Positions 49,299 through 59,309 of a DNA stretch of 64,000 nt are shown piece after piece. This DNA is from Urbifossiella limnaea. Lineage in GTDB: Bacteria; Planctomycetota; Planctomycetia; Gemmatales; Gemmataceae. The stretch is from contig NZ_CP036273.1 of assembly GCF_007747215.1 (NCBI RefSeq), forward strand, positions 2,030,322 through 2,094,321, written 5' to 3'. Below the pieces are notes generated by a model, which searched no databases, had not been told where the DNA came from, and saw nothing but the letters and a program-made list of their open reading frames with translations. Every line of letters begins with the position of its first letter. Within the stretch, counting starts at the first letter, position 1. The translations under genes and the position numbers were made by a program.

Positions 49299-50643
49299 AT
49301 GACTCGAACCGATTCTGCCGCTGCCCGTCTGCACCGCCGCGAACTCCTGGGCGCGGGCGCCGCGTCGGTCTGCGGGCTAGCCCTGACCGACTTCCTGCGG
49401 GCCGACGCACGGGCCGCGCTCGACTCCGCGTACCGCAAGCGGTCGGTCGTCAACGTCTGGCTGGCCGGCGGCGCGTCACACCTCGACACGTTCGACCTGA
49501 AGCCGGACGCCCCCGCGGAGTTCCGGGGGGAGTTCCGGCCGATCGCGACGCGGGTGCCGGGCCTGCGGGTGTGCGAGCACATGCCCCGGATCGCCGAGCG
49601 GATGGACCGCATGGCCCTGATCCGCTCCCTCACCGGGACGGTCGATTCGCACGACGGCGCGATGTGCGCCACCGGATACCCGCCGGGAAGCCTGAGGAAC
49701 ATCGGCGGGCGGCCGAACATCGGGTCGGTCGTGGCCAAACTCCAGGGTCCGACCAACGGCAGCGTGCCCACCGCGGTCGCAATGATCTCGGGGTACAACC
49801 CCAGCGAGCAGGCCTACTTCCGCTCGGCCGGGCACCTCGGGTCGACCTACGACTGCTACACCCCGGACAGCGAGGGGGGGTGAGCCAATCTGACCGCCCG
49901 GAACGTGACTCCGGACCGCCTCCGCCTCCTGTCGGAACTCGACCCGGGTCGCGCCGACCTCGACCCCCGCGGCGCCATGGAGGCGATGGACGTGTACAAC
50001 CGGCGGGCGGTCGAGTTTTTGACCTCGCGGCAGTTCGCGCAGGCGCTCGACATCAGCGCCGAGCCGCTGAAGGTGCGGGACCGGTACGGCATCGGGTTCG
50101 GCAAGAGCCCGAAATCCAAGAACACGCTCGGGCTCCAGAACGCCCGGTTCCTGATGGCCCGGCGGCTGATCGAGTGCGGCGCCCGCTGCGTGAACGTGAC
50201 CTGGGAAGAGGAGGGCGCGCCGGTGGGACACCCACCAGGACAACTTCAACGCCCTCCGGCACGAACTCCTCCCGTCCTTCGACATCGGCCTCACCGCGTT
50301 GTTCGACGACCTCGAGGCCCGCGGCATGCTCGACGACGTCCTCGTGCTGGTGTGGGGCGAGTTCGGCCGCACCCCGCGGATCAACGACAAGGCCGGGCGG
50401 GACCACTACGCCCCGGCGGCGTCCGCCCTCCTGTTCGGCGGCGGCCTGCGGGTGGGTCAGGTCATCGGCAGCACCACCAAGAACGGGGAGCGGCCCAAGG
50501 ACCGCCCGATCCACTACCAGCAACTGCTCGCGACCCTGTACCGGCACCTCGGGATCGACCCGGCGGTTGCCACCATCACCGACCCCAACAACCGGCCGCA
50601 ATACCTCCTCGACGAGATGGACCCGATCCGCGAACTGCTGTGA
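49299..50643 (+). pseudogene. DUF1501 gene with an in-frame stop and a frameshift
   Basis: ATG 49299 opens a DUF1501 protein (LHRRELLGAGAASVCGLAL, VNVWLAGGASHLDTFDLKPD). TGA at 49881–49883, after seven G, interrupts it. The same frame continues directly (ANLTARNVTPDRLRLLSEL...LMARRLIECGARCVNVTW). A shift of one base near 50205–50225 moves the rest (WDTHQDNFNALRHELLPSFD, VLVWGEFGRTPRI, MDPIRELL) to the next frame, ending at 50643. All parts together cover a full-length family member. Two lesions suggest a pseudogene, though assembly errors at G-rich runs are possible. Confidence 0.85.
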
Positions 50644-50803
50644 CCCCCACCCCCGCCCCGCGCGGGCATGGGAACAGGGGCCGGCGGCGGGCGGCGGCCG
50701 TCTCGTGCCCGAGGTCGTCGCCCACCCGGACCCGGCCGCGCCGCCCCGTCTCGGTTCGACCGGCCGGCGGGCTGTCGCGGCGGAGCCCCATCGGAGAGTT
50801 GAG

Positions 50804-53800
50804 ATGCGGAACGTGCTCGGCACTGTGTTCTGCCTGGCCATGTTCGGCACCGCGGCCGTGCGCGCCGGGGAGGGACCGGCCGCCAACACGCCCGACGAGG
50901 CCCGGCGGCTGGCGCAGGACAAGAGCGGCCGGCTCATCCTCGATCACCTGACCGCGCTCTCCCCCGAAGCGGCAAAGGAGTTGGCCCGCCACGATGGGTG
51001 GCTGTCGCTGAACGGCCTCATGTCGCTCTCCCACGAGACGGCGGAGGCGCTGGCCGCGCAGAAGGGCCAGTTGCACCTCGACGGGCTGACGGCACTGTCG
51101 CCGGAGGCCGCCCGCGCACTGGCCCGACACAACGGTGAACTGTCGCTCAACGGGTTGACCTCGCTCTCGGACGACCTGGCCGCCCCGCTGGCGAAGCACA
51201 CGGGCGGTCGGCTGTACCTCAAGGGGGTGAAGTCGCTCTCGACGGAGGTGGGCAAGGCACTGGCGCAGCGGAAGGGGGGCGGGCCGTCGAACCAGGTCCG
51301 CCTCGACGGGGTGCAGGCGCTGACGGTCGAGGCGGCCGCGGCGCTGGCGGAGATGCACGGTCACAACTGGGACGGCAGGCTTCCCGCCATGACGACCGTC
51401 CCCGACGACGTGGCCCGGGCGCTGGCGAAACGGCAGGGCGGGCTTTCCCTCGAAGGGCTGACGTCGCTCTCGGAGGAGGCCGCGAAGGCACTGCAAGGAC
51501 GGCTGGCCGGCAACCTGCCGCGGTTGACTTCGCTCACGGTTGAGTCGGCCAAAGCGATTGCTGGACCGGTTCCGGGGCAGTTCCATCGCACGCTCGTTCT
51601 CGATGGCCTCACCGCGCTGCCCGACGACATCGCCCTGGCGATCGGTGGCAAAGACAGCCGTGGCAACTTGCACCTCAACGGCCTGACCACGCTGACTCCC
51701 GTCGCGGCGAAGGCCGTCTGCCAGCGCGAGGGCGACCTGTACCTCGACGGCCTCACCACGATCCCCGACGACACGCTCAAGGCGATTACCGAGCACACGT
51801 CTCCTGGCTACGCGAGGCCGGTCGTCTTCCTCCGGGGGCTGACGACGCTGTCCGGCGACGGGGCCGCGGTGCTGGCGGCGTGGCCGAAGTGGAGCGGCGA
51901 ACTGCCGGCCCTGACGGCGCTCTCCGGGACGACGGCCGCAGCCCTGGCCTCGTCGCGGAAGTGGGACGGCAAGCTCCCCGCCGTGAAGGCGCTCTCGGCC
52001 GACGCCGCACGGGCGCTCGCCCGCCGCCGGGGTGACCTCTCGCTGGACGGCCTCGCCGACGTGTCCGACGAGGCCGCGGTGGCGCTCGCCGAGCACCACG
52101 GCGGGACACTCTCGCTAAACGGGCTCAAGACCCTTTCCGACACTGCCGCCGCGGCACTGGGTCGGCACGATGGGCGGTTGTCCCTCGCCGGGCTGGCGGC
52201 CCTGTCCGACGCCGCGGCCGGTGCCCTCGCCAGGCACCCGGGCGACTGGTTGATCCTCGACGGCCTGACCACTCTAACCGACCCGGCGGCGAAGGCGCTG
52301 GCGCAACACCCTGGGGTGGTTTCGCTCGACGGGTTGACGGCGCTGGACCCCGAGACGCTGGCGACCCTGAGAGCCGGTCGCAGGGTCCGTCTCCCCGAGA
52401 AGTTCCGCACCGCGGTGGTTCACCAGCCGGCGACGGCCGACGCGAAGACGGTTCGCGCCTTCCTCGAAACGCATTGCGCGGGTTGTCACGACGGGCGATT
52501 GAAATCGGGCGAGTTCACGCTGGCCGCACTCGACCGGGACGACGTGGCCGGCCGCGTCGCGTACGCCTCGATCCTGGAACGGCTCCGCGCCGGCGACATG
52601 CCCCCGCCGCTGACGAAGGACCGCCCGGACGCGGCCGCGGCGGCCGGAGTGATGAGGTGGGTCGAGGCGCGGCTCGACACCCCGTTGCCGGGCAAGCCCG
52701 CCTACTACCCGGTGCGGGAGAAGCCCATCGACGGGAACCGGCTGCCGAACGCCATCCTGTTCGGCGGCCCGCGGGGGCCGAGCGTGCCGCCGCCGCCGCG
52801 GCTGTGGCGCCTCTCGCCGGCGGCCTACACCCGGTGGCTCGGGGAGTTTAACGCGAACGGCCTCCAGCAGCCGTTCGGCGTGATCCCGGACGCCGGCTTC
52901 CGGGACTTCGCCTCCCTGTACGCCCCCGACGAGGGGGCCACCGGGCTCCTCCTGTCGAACGCCGAGCAGGTGGTGGCCGCGCAGGTCCGTGCCCACCAGC
53001 TGGTGAACGTCAACGACCACCCGGCGGCGGCGAAGGAGGCCCTCTGGCCGACCGAGGCCCGCCTCAAGGCCGCGACCGCCGCCGAGCGCGCGTCACTCAA
53101 GTCCGGCGTGCGGGTGCGGCAGGGCAACGGGACGTTCGCCCCGCTCCTCCACCCGCACGTGCGGGCCAACAAGGAGGAGCTGGAGAAGGCCGTCCGGCAG
53201 CAGTACCAGACGGCCATTGCCCGACAGCCGGGCGAGAAGGAACTCGCCAGCGTGCTAGCCCTGTACGACGAGATCGCCCGCGACGGCGACTTCGCGCTGG
53301 CCGGGCGGACGATCCTCATGGCCCCGATGCTGACCCCCGAAGCCATCCTCCGGTTCGAGGTCGGCGGGGGCGCCGAGGTCCGCCCGGGCGTCCGCATGCT
53401 GTCGCCGCGCGAGACCGCTTTCGCGCTGAGCCTGGCGCTGTCGAGCCGGCGCGATCCCGGCCTGCTCACGGCCGCGGCGCAGGGCCGGCTGACCACCCGG
53501 GAGGAGGTCGCCGAGGCCGTTCGCCGCATCCTCGACGACCCGAAGATTGACAAGTCGCTGGTGCTGTGGTTCTTCCGCGAGTTCTTCGACTACTACCGCG
53601 CCCCCGAGGTGTTCAAGGACCCGCTGCCCGACTACCTGCACCGCCGCGGCATCGGGTACAACCCGCAGAGCTACGTCGCCGACACCGACTTCGCGATCCT
53701 GAACATCCTGGCCCACGACCGGGATGTGCTGAAGGAGTTGCTCACCACGACGGCCTCGTTCCACAGCCACGAGTTGTTCCGCCCGGACGGCTCGATCTTC

Positions 53801-54505
53801 CGCCACCTGCCGCCGGTCGCGGGCGAGAACCGGCGCGACCCCCGGCCCGACCGCGTCGGCATCCTGATGCAGCCGAGCTGGCTGGTGGCGTGGTCCACGA
53901 ACTTCCACAACGACATCGTCCGCCGCGGCCGCTGGGTGCGCGAGCGGCTCCTCGGCGGGCGGGTACCCGACCTGCCGGTCAACGCCGCGGCGATGATCCC
54001 CGACGACCCGCACCGCACGTTGCGGCAGCGGCAGATGGCGACGCGCGAGCCTCAGTGCTGGAAGTGCCACTACCGGATGGACGACCTCGGGTTGCCGTTC
54101 GAGAACGCCACCCACTACGGGTTCCCCCGCCGCGCCGAGGAGGTGCTCGACCTCGAGGCGGTGCCGCGGGGCAACGACACGAGAGCCAAGATCTGCCGCG
54201 ACGCCCCGCTCGACACCACCGGGTTCATCGCGTTCAGCGGCGACCCCCGGCTCGACGGCCCCGTCAAGGACGCCCCCGAGATGCTCCGCCGCCTGGCACA
54301 GTCGGGCCGCGTGCGGCAGATCTTCATCCGCCACGCCTTCCGCTTCTTCCTCGGCCGCAACGAGACCCCGGGCGACGCCCCCACCCTGCAAGAGGCGGAG
54401 AAGGCCTATCTCGACGGCGGCGGCAGCTTCAAGGCACTCCTCGTGTCGCTCCTGGCGTCGGAATCCTTTCTGTACCGCACCGTGCCGCCCGGGGAGACGA
54501 AATGA
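50804..54505 (+). CDS. LRR-like repeat – cytochrome c – DUF1592/1588/1585 protein
   Basis: This 1233-aa protein starts at ATG 50804 with a signal peptide (VLGTVFCLAMFGTAAVRAG). Residues about 40–520 are roughly 18 repeats of about 23–25 residues, of the form LxLDGLTALSPEAAKALARHxG, a leucine-rich-repeat-like solenoid. A PSCyt1-type heme motif follows at Cys558 (CAGCHDGRLKSGEF) with a GDMPPPLTKDRP segment. The C-terminal about 600 residues match the planctomycete DUF1592 (PMLTPEAILRFEV, SPRETAFALSLALSSRRDP), DUF1588 (RGRWVRERLLGGRVPDLP, CWKCHYRMDDLGLPFENA with a second CxxCH) and DUF1585 (RRLAQSGRVRQIFIRHAFR) series. It is probably a periplasmic heme protein that binds a polymer through the solenoid. 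It usually pairs with a DUF1501/1552 partner, several of which lie nearby. Confidence 0.9.
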   Translation: MRNVLGTVFCLAMFGTAAVRAGEGPAANTPDEARRLAQDKSGRLILDHLTALSPEAAKELARHDGWLSLNGLMSLSHETAEALAAQKGQLHLDGLTALSPEAARALARHNGELSLNGLTSLSDDLAAPLAKHTGGRLYLKGVKSLSTEVGKALAQRKGGGPSNQVRLDGVQALTVEAAAALAEMHGHNWDGRLPAMTTVPDDVARALAKRQGGLSLEGLTSLSEEAAKALQGRLAGNLPRLTSLTVESAKAIAGPVPGQFHRTLVLDGLTALPDDIALAIGGKDSRGNLHLNGLTTLTPVAAKAVCQREGDLYLDGLTTIPDDTLKAITEHTSPGYARPVVFLRGLTTLSGDGAAVLAAWPKWSGELPALTALSGTTAAALASSRKWDGKLPAVKALSADAARALARRRGDLSLDGLADVSDEAAVALAEHHGGTLSLNGLKTLSDTAAAALGRHDGRLSLAGLAALSDAAAGALARHPGDWLILDGLTTLTDPAAKALAQHPGVVSLDGLTALDPETLATLRAGRRVRLPEKFRTAVVHQPATADAKTVRAFLETHCAGCHDGRLKSGEFTLAALDRDDVAGRVAYASILERLRAGDMPPPLTKDRPDAAAAAGVMRWVEARLDTPLPGKPAYYPVREKPIDGNRLPNAILFGGPRGPSVPPPPRLWRLSPAAYTRWLGEFNANGLQQPFGVIPDAGFRDFASLYAPDEGATGLLLSNAEQVVAAQVRAHQLVNVNDHPAAAKEALWPTEARLKAATAAERASLKSGVRVRQGNGTFAPLLHPHVRANKEELEKAVRQQYQTAIARQPGEKELASVLALYDEIARDGDFALAGRTILMAPMLTPEAILRFEVGGGAEVRPGVRMLSPRETAFALSLALSSRRDPGLLTAAAQGRLTTREEVAEAVRRILDDPKIDKSLVLWFFREFFDYYRAPEVFKDPLPDYLHRRGIGYNPQSYVADTDFAILNILAHDRDVLKELLTTTASFHSHELFRPDGSIFRHLPPVAGENRRDPRPDRVGILMQPSWLVAWSTNFHNDIVRRGRWVRERLLGGRVPDLPVNAAAMIPDDPHRTLRQRQMATREPQCWKCHYRMDDLGLPFENATHYGFPRRAEEVLDLEAVPRGNDTRAKICRDAPLDTTGFIAFSGDPRLDGPVKDAPEMLRRLAQSGRVRQIFIRHAFRFFLGRNETPGDAPTLQEAEKAYLDGGGSFKALLVSLLASESFLYRTVPPGETK

Positions 54506-54637
54506 CCCCCCGCAACGGACCTTCACCCCCGACCCGCCGGCCGCGCACGCCCGCGGCCACCGGATCGCCGACACGCCGGGTCGTCGGCGTTGTCGGGCCG
54601 GCCGCTCGGGCCAACCTCCGGGCTCAAGAGAATCGCC

Positions 54638-57280
54638 ATGCCGAACACCCTGCCGCCGTGCGTTTGTGCTTTCGCTCTGCTACTTGCGACGGTCCCGGGG
54701 GCGACAGGCCAGCCGGCGAGCGGGGACGCGTCCGCCGCCCGGGAGGCGACAACCGGCATCGGCATGAAGCTCGTCTACATCCGGCCGGGCAAGTTCATCA
54801 TGGGCTCACCGCCGGGCGAACCGGGCCGGGAAGCACAAGAGGTGCAACACGAGGTCGAACTCACGAAGGGGTTCTACCTCGGAACGTGTGAAGTCACGGT
54901 CGGTCAGTTCAGGCAGTTCGTCACGGAGACGAAGTACCAGACCGACGGCGAGCGCGACGGCAGGGGTGCGTACGGCATCAACGAGGCCGGCAAGATCGAA
55001 CAGATGCAGCCGACGTTCACCTGGAAAAGTCCAGGCTTCGAGCAGGCCGACGATCACCCCGTTGTAAACGTCTCGTGGAACGATGCCAGGGCGTTCTGCC
55101 GGTGGCTGAGCCAGAAAGAGAAGAAGGCGTACCGCCTGCCGACCGAGGCGGAGTGGGAATATGCGTGCCGCGCCGGCACCAGAACGGCGTACACCCACGG
55201 CGACGACCCCGAAGGCCTCGTCGGTGTCGGCAACGGTGCCGACACCGCCGCGCGAGCCAGGTATCCGGGGTGGAGCATTGGGATCAAGGCAAATGACGGC
55301 CACGTCTTCACGGCACCCGTGGGCCGGTTCCAGCCGAACGCGTACGGCCTCTCCGACATGCACGGCAACGTGTGGGAATGGTGCGAGGACTGGTACGAGC
55401 CCAACAGTTATCCGAAAGAGAAGCAAGTCGATCCCACCGGGCCGGCGACGGGCAAAGCCAAGGTGCAACGCGGCGGCGGCTGGTCGAGCGACGCGAAGCG
55501 CCTGCGTTCCGCGGCTCGTGTCGGCCGGGATGCTTCCGCCTATCGCGGATGTTATCTCGGTTTCCGCGTCGTTCTTGAACAGGAGAGTGGAACGCAGAGC
55601 CAGGAGCCCGAAAGCCCCAAGAAACTGCCGGCCGGCCTGCGGGTGATGAGCGGCGGACACAGTTGGTCGACCGAAAACTCCGCGCCGTTGTGTCAGGCGG
55701 CTGGCATCACCGGGCATCTGAAACTCAACAAGCAGGGCCTCCATAGCGGTCGCATCGAGGACCTGACCCCGCTGCTCGAAAAGGGCGAAATCGACGTGTA
55801 CGTCTGGCAGCACAATTCGACGGGACCTGATTTCCCCAAGTTCCTGCCGACCCTCGTGGACCTCGGCCCCAAGCACAACCCCAACTTCCGCGTCATCATG
55901 CAGATGCCGTGGCTGACGAATGATGGGCGAAAAGACGTCAAGTCGCCCGAGGAATACGAAAAGACTGACCTCGCCGAATACCAAACCGAGTTGGAAAAGT
56001 CCCGCAAACAGCAGGAAGCCTACATCGACGAAGTCAATGCCAAGGCTGGCAAGCGCGTCGTGTTCCTGGTGCCTCTCGGGGATGGCATGCTGGAAGTGCG
56101 AAAGTTGATCGTGGCTGGGAAGTTCCCAGGCATCACGAAAGTCAATTTCCGAGAAACGCCTGGCGATCGCGGGTCTCTGCTGCAAGGCGACATCATGCCG
56201 CACCAGGGCCTCCTTGGCATGCGACTGGGAACCTACATGCACTTTGCGGCCCTGTATCGGATGTCGCCGGAAGGGCTCAAGTTCCCGGGTAAGGAAGGTG
56301 ACGGCTTGACCGACGCGCAGCGGGAGGTCCTCCAGAAGCTCGCGTGGGACATGGTCTCGAAGTACCCGTACGCCGGCATCGCGAAGTTCGACGCGCCCAA
56401 CCCGATCGTTGACGCGAAGTCGAGGTTCGGCCTCGACGTCAAGACCGACCGACTGATCATGACCCACGCCGACAAACCGCTGGGCGAGTACGTCTGGGCC
56501 GATCAGAGGATTCTTCGCCCCTACTTCGCGAACCTCCACGGACCGGGCGGCACGAAGGTCACCCGCAACCACCCGCCGGTGCCCGGAACCGACGCCGCCG
56601 ATCACGACACGATGCATCCCGGCCTCTGGCTTGGGTTCGGGGACATCAGCGGCGTGGACTTTTGGCGGAACCGCGGCCGGGTCCGGCAGGTCAAGTTCCT
56701 GGCGCCGCCCACGACCGCCGACGAGCGCATCACCTTCGCCACGGAATCCGACCTGCTGAACCCCGACGGCAAACGGATGGGCGGGATGGTCAACCGCTAC
56801 ACCATCGCCCGGCGACCGGCGGGGTGGCGGCTGGTGTGGGACGCGACGTTCACCGCGACCGAGCAAGACCTCGTCTTCGGCGACCAGGAGGAGATGGGCT
56901 TCGGCGCCCGCGTCGCCAGCGAGTGCACCGAGAAGACCGGCGGGGCGGTGGTGAACAGTCACGGCGCGAAGACCGCCAAGGCGACGTGGGGCAAGCCGGC
57001 GGCGTGGTGCGACTACTCGGGCACGAAGGGCAGTCGGCGGGTGGGGGTCACGCTGATGCCCGGGCCGAAGAACTTCCGCGAGTCGTGGTGGCACAACCGC
57101 GACTACGGCGTGTTCGTGGCCAACCCGTTCGGCCGGGCCGCCATGGGACAGGGGGCCAGGAGCGCGGTCACGGTGAAGAAGGGTGAGTCGCTTCGGCTCG
57201 TCTTCGGTGCGGTGCTGCACGACGGCACAGACTACGACCCGGCGAACGAGTACCAGCACTTTCTGGAAGCGGTGAGATGA
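54638..57280 (+). CDS. Secreted FGE-like – PmoA/DUF6807 multidomain protein
   Basis: This 880-aa protein starts at ATG 54638 (AAGAGA upstream) with a signal peptide (MPNTLPPCVCAFALLLATVPGA). Residues about 30–310 are a formylglycine-generating-enzyme-type (SUMF1) domain: FIMGSPPGEPGREAQEVQHEV, EVTVGQFRQFV, HPVVNVSWNDARAFCRWLS, RLPTEAEWEYACRAGT, GLSDMHGNVWEWCEDWY and GFRVVLE. A central about 270 residues resemble a SGNH-like or unknown secreted region (MSGGHSWSTENSAPLCQAAG). The C-terminal about 250 match PmoA/DUF6807 (KPLGEYVWADQRILRPYFANL, HDTMHPGLWLGFGDISGVDFWR). FGE-type domains in planctomycetes often sit in sulfatase or binding proteins. Enzyme activity is not assured. Confidence 0.88.
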   Translation: MPNTLPPCVCAFALLLATVPGATGQPASGDASAAREATTGIGMKLVYIRPGKFIMGSPPGEPGREAQEVQHEVELTKGFYLGTCEVTVGQFRQFVTETKYQTDGERDGRGAYGINEAGKIEQMQPTFTWKSPGFEQADDHPVVNVSWNDARAFCRWLSQKEKKAYRLPTEAEWEYACRAGTRTAYTHGDDPEGLVGVGNGADTAARARYPGWSIGIKANDGHVFTAPVGRFQPNAYGLSDMHGNVWEWCEDWYEPNSYPKEKQVDPTGPATGKAKVQRGGGWSSDAKRLRSAARVGRDASAYRGCYLGFRVVLEQESGTQSQEPESPKKLPAGLRVMSGGHSWSTENSAPLCQAAGITGHLKLNKQGLHSGRIEDLTPLLEKGEIDVYVWQHNSTGPDFPKFLPTLVDLGPKHNPNFRVIMQMPWLTNDGRKDVKSPEEYEKTDLAEYQTELEKSRKQQEAYIDEVNAKAGKRVVFLVPLGDGMLEVRKLIVAGKFPGITKVNFRETPGDRGSLLQGDIMPHQGLLGMRLGTYMHFAALYRMSPEGLKFPGKEGDGLTDAQREVLQKLAWDMVSKYPYAGIAKFDAPNPIVDAKSRFGLDVKTDRLIMTHADKPLGEYVWADQRILRPYFANLHGPGGTKVTRNHPPVPGTDAADHDTMHPGLWLGFGDISGVDFWRNRGRVRQVKFLAPPTTADERITFATESDLLNPDGKRMGGMVNRYTIARRPAGWRLVWDATFTATEQDLVFGDQEEMGFGARVASECTEKTGGAVVNSHGAKTAKATWGKPAAWCDYSGTKGSRRVGVTLMPGPKNFRESWWHNRDYGVFVANPFGRAAMGQGARSAVTVKKGESLRLVFGAVLHDGTDYDPANEYQHFLEAVR

Positions 57281-57480
57281 GCGATTCGGCAGGGGCGTCG
57301 CGGCGGCGGAACGTCCGGGCGCGAGTGTGTCAGCCGGGGGGCCGAGGTTTTTCGCACGGGATTGCTGGCGATTCGGCTAACTCACAGAACGGGCCGGACG
57401 GGGTGGAGCGGTGCGCGGGTCGGGAATGGCGCCGAGAGCCCCGACCGAGGTCGCGACGCAACCCGCTGCGGGGTAAGAAC

Positions 57481-59103
57481 ATGATCGCGTTCCGACTCCT
57501 CCTGGCCGTCCTCGCCCTCTCGGCGCTCCCGCGCCCGGCGGGGGCCGACGAGCGGTTGCGCGACACGATCGACCGGGAGATCAAGGCGGGCTGGGCGAGA
57601 GAAAAGATTCCCGCACCAGGTCGGTCGTCGGACGCGGTGTTCCTGCGGCGCGTGTACCTCGACCTCGTGGGCATGATCCCCACCTACGAGGAGGCGACCG
57701 CATTCCTCAAGGACCCCGACCCGAACCGGCGCGAACGGCTCATCGACACGTTGCTCGCCGATCCGCGGTTCGCCCGGCAGCAGTCCCACGCCTGGGACCT
57801 GGGGATGCTGGGCCGCACCGCCAGGCCGGTGGACGGGACCGTCGGCCACCGGACCCGGGAGCGGTTCCGCCGGTGGCTCGCAAAGCAGTTCGAGGCGAAC
57901 GAACCCTGCGACCGCATCGCCGCGAAAGTCCTCCGGGCGGAGGAAGACGGCTCGCAGTTGTACTACGCGGTGAACAACAACACCGACGAGATGGTCACGG
58001 CGGTCTCCCGCTTCTTCCTCGCCACGCAGATCCAGTGCGCCAGGTGCCACGACCACCCGTTCGAGCCGTGGACGCAGAAGGACTACCACGGGATGGCGGG
58101 GTTCTTCGTGCGCACCCTGGTCGTGGAAGTCCCGGGGAAGCCCGAGGTGACGAATCAGACGGGGAAGGAGTACCGCGTCGGCGAGCGGGCCGTCGGCGAG
58201 GCCCTGTTCACCGCCGACGAGATTGACCCGAAGACCAAAAAGAAGCTGTCCGTCCCCGTTCGGCCCAGGTTCCTCAACGGGGCGGCAGTGACCGAGCCGG
58301 AGTCGCCGAAGGACTACGTCGAGCCGAAGCTCAAGGCGGGGGAGTTGCCGCCGAAGCCGCCCTTCTCGCGGCGCGAGAAGTTCATCGAGTGGATGACAGC
58401 CCGGGACAACCCCTACTTCGCCAGGGCGGCGGTCAACCGCGTCTGGGCGCAGTTCATGGGGCGCGGCTTCGTCCACCCCGTGGACGACTTCAACTCGCAG
58501 AACCCGCCGAGCAACCCCGACCTGCTGAAGGCCGTGGAGGCGGCGTTCGTCGCACGCGGGTTCGACCTGAGGTGGCTCGTCCGGGAGGTCGTCGCCAGCG
58601 CGGCGTACCAGGCGTCGGACCTCGGCCCGGTCACCGACGCCATGCCGCGGCACTACGAGCGGGCCCGGATCCGCCCCCTGACCGTCGAGGAGTTGACGGC
58701 CTCGCTCCACATCGCGACGGGGCTCGGCCCCGAATCGGCCTTGAAGGCCGAGCCGAGCTCCCAGATGCTGCAGTACCTGGGGCAGCCCACCGACGGCCAG
58801 GGGCGATTCCAGGGGAGCCTGTCGGAACACCTGTTCCTCCACAACGGCGACCAGTTCCGCAGCCTCTGCCGGCCCAACAAGGGTAACCTGCCCGACCGGT
58901 TGCTGGCCGGACCCGAGGGGTGGGACGCGAAGGTCGAGCGGATGTTCCTGTCGGCGCTGAGCCGGCCGCCGACCGGCGAGGAGAAGCAGCGGTTCGTGAG
59001 CTACCTGACCGTGGACGCGACGGACCCGAGACAACTGGCGCAGCGCGTGGAAGAGGCGATGTGGGTGCTGGTGTCGTGCTCCGAGTTCCGATTCAACCGG
59101 TAG
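57481..59103 (+). CDS. DUF1549/DUF1553 secreted protein
   Basis: This 540-aa protein starts at ATG 57481 with a signal peptide (MIAFRLLLAVLALSALPRPAGA). An upstream ATG at 57277 overlaps the previous stop, but its product is not signal-like. DUF1549 covers about 25–240 (LRRVYLDLVGMIPTYEEATAFL, RRERLIDTLLADPRFARQ, QIQCARCHDHPFEPWTQKDYHG). The CxxCH motif there (CARCH) may bind heme. DUF1553 covers about 280–530 (RREKFIEWMTARDNPYFARA, NRVWAQFMGRGFVHPVDDF, LVREVVASAAYQASD). Such proteins are normally followed by a DUF1501 gene, as here. Confidence 0.92.
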   Translation: MIAFRLLLAVLALSALPRPAGADERLRDTIDREIKAGWAREKIPAPGRSSDAVFLRRVYLDLVGMIPTYEEATAFLKDPDPNRRERLIDTLLADPRFARQQSHAWDLGMLGRTARPVDGTVGHRTRERFRRWLAKQFEANEPCDRIAAKVLRAEEDGSQLYYAVNNNTDEMVTAVSRFFLATQIQCARCHDHPFEPWTQKDYHGMAGFFVRTLVVEVPGKPEVTNQTGKEYRVGERAVGEALFTADEIDPKTKKKLSVPVRPRFLNGAAVTEPESPKDYVEPKLKAGELPPKPPFSRREKFIEWMTARDNPYFARAAVNRVWAQFMGRGFVHPVDDFNSQNPPSNPDLLKAVEAAFVARGFDLRWLVREVVASAAYQASDLGPVTDAMPRHYERARIRPLTVEELTASLHIATGLGPESALKAEPSSQMLQYLGQPTDGQGRFQGSLSEHLFLHNGDQFRSLCRPNKGNLPDRLLAGPEGWDAKVERMFLSALSRPPTGEEKQRFVSYLTVDATDPRQLAQRVEEAMWVLVSCSEFRFNR

Positions 59104-59309
59104 TGGGGCGGGGGCGAACAGCCGAACGGGGTCGGGCCGGCGCCGGCAACCCGGGTCGGCGCTGGCGGCCGGGGTGGCCGAAGTGGTCGGGCAAAGCCGC
59201 GCCGGGCGGCACGCGACGGGCGAGGCAGCTACGCGTGATGCGGCGCGCGGATCGAACCGCGCCGACGATCGCGCCGCGGGGACGTGACGCAAACCAACGG
59301 GGGGTCGGC

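Noticed and set aside
49881-49883. Selenocysteine recoding at the in-frame TGA of the DUF1501 gene
   Set aside because: No hairpin resembling a SECIS element is obvious after the TGA, intact paralogues do not have Cys there, and a second frameshift follows.
57277-57480. Start of the DUF1549/1553 protein at 57277 (ATGA overlap)
   Set aside because: The extra 68 residues are Arg/Gly-rich and would bury the clear signal peptide that begins at 57481.
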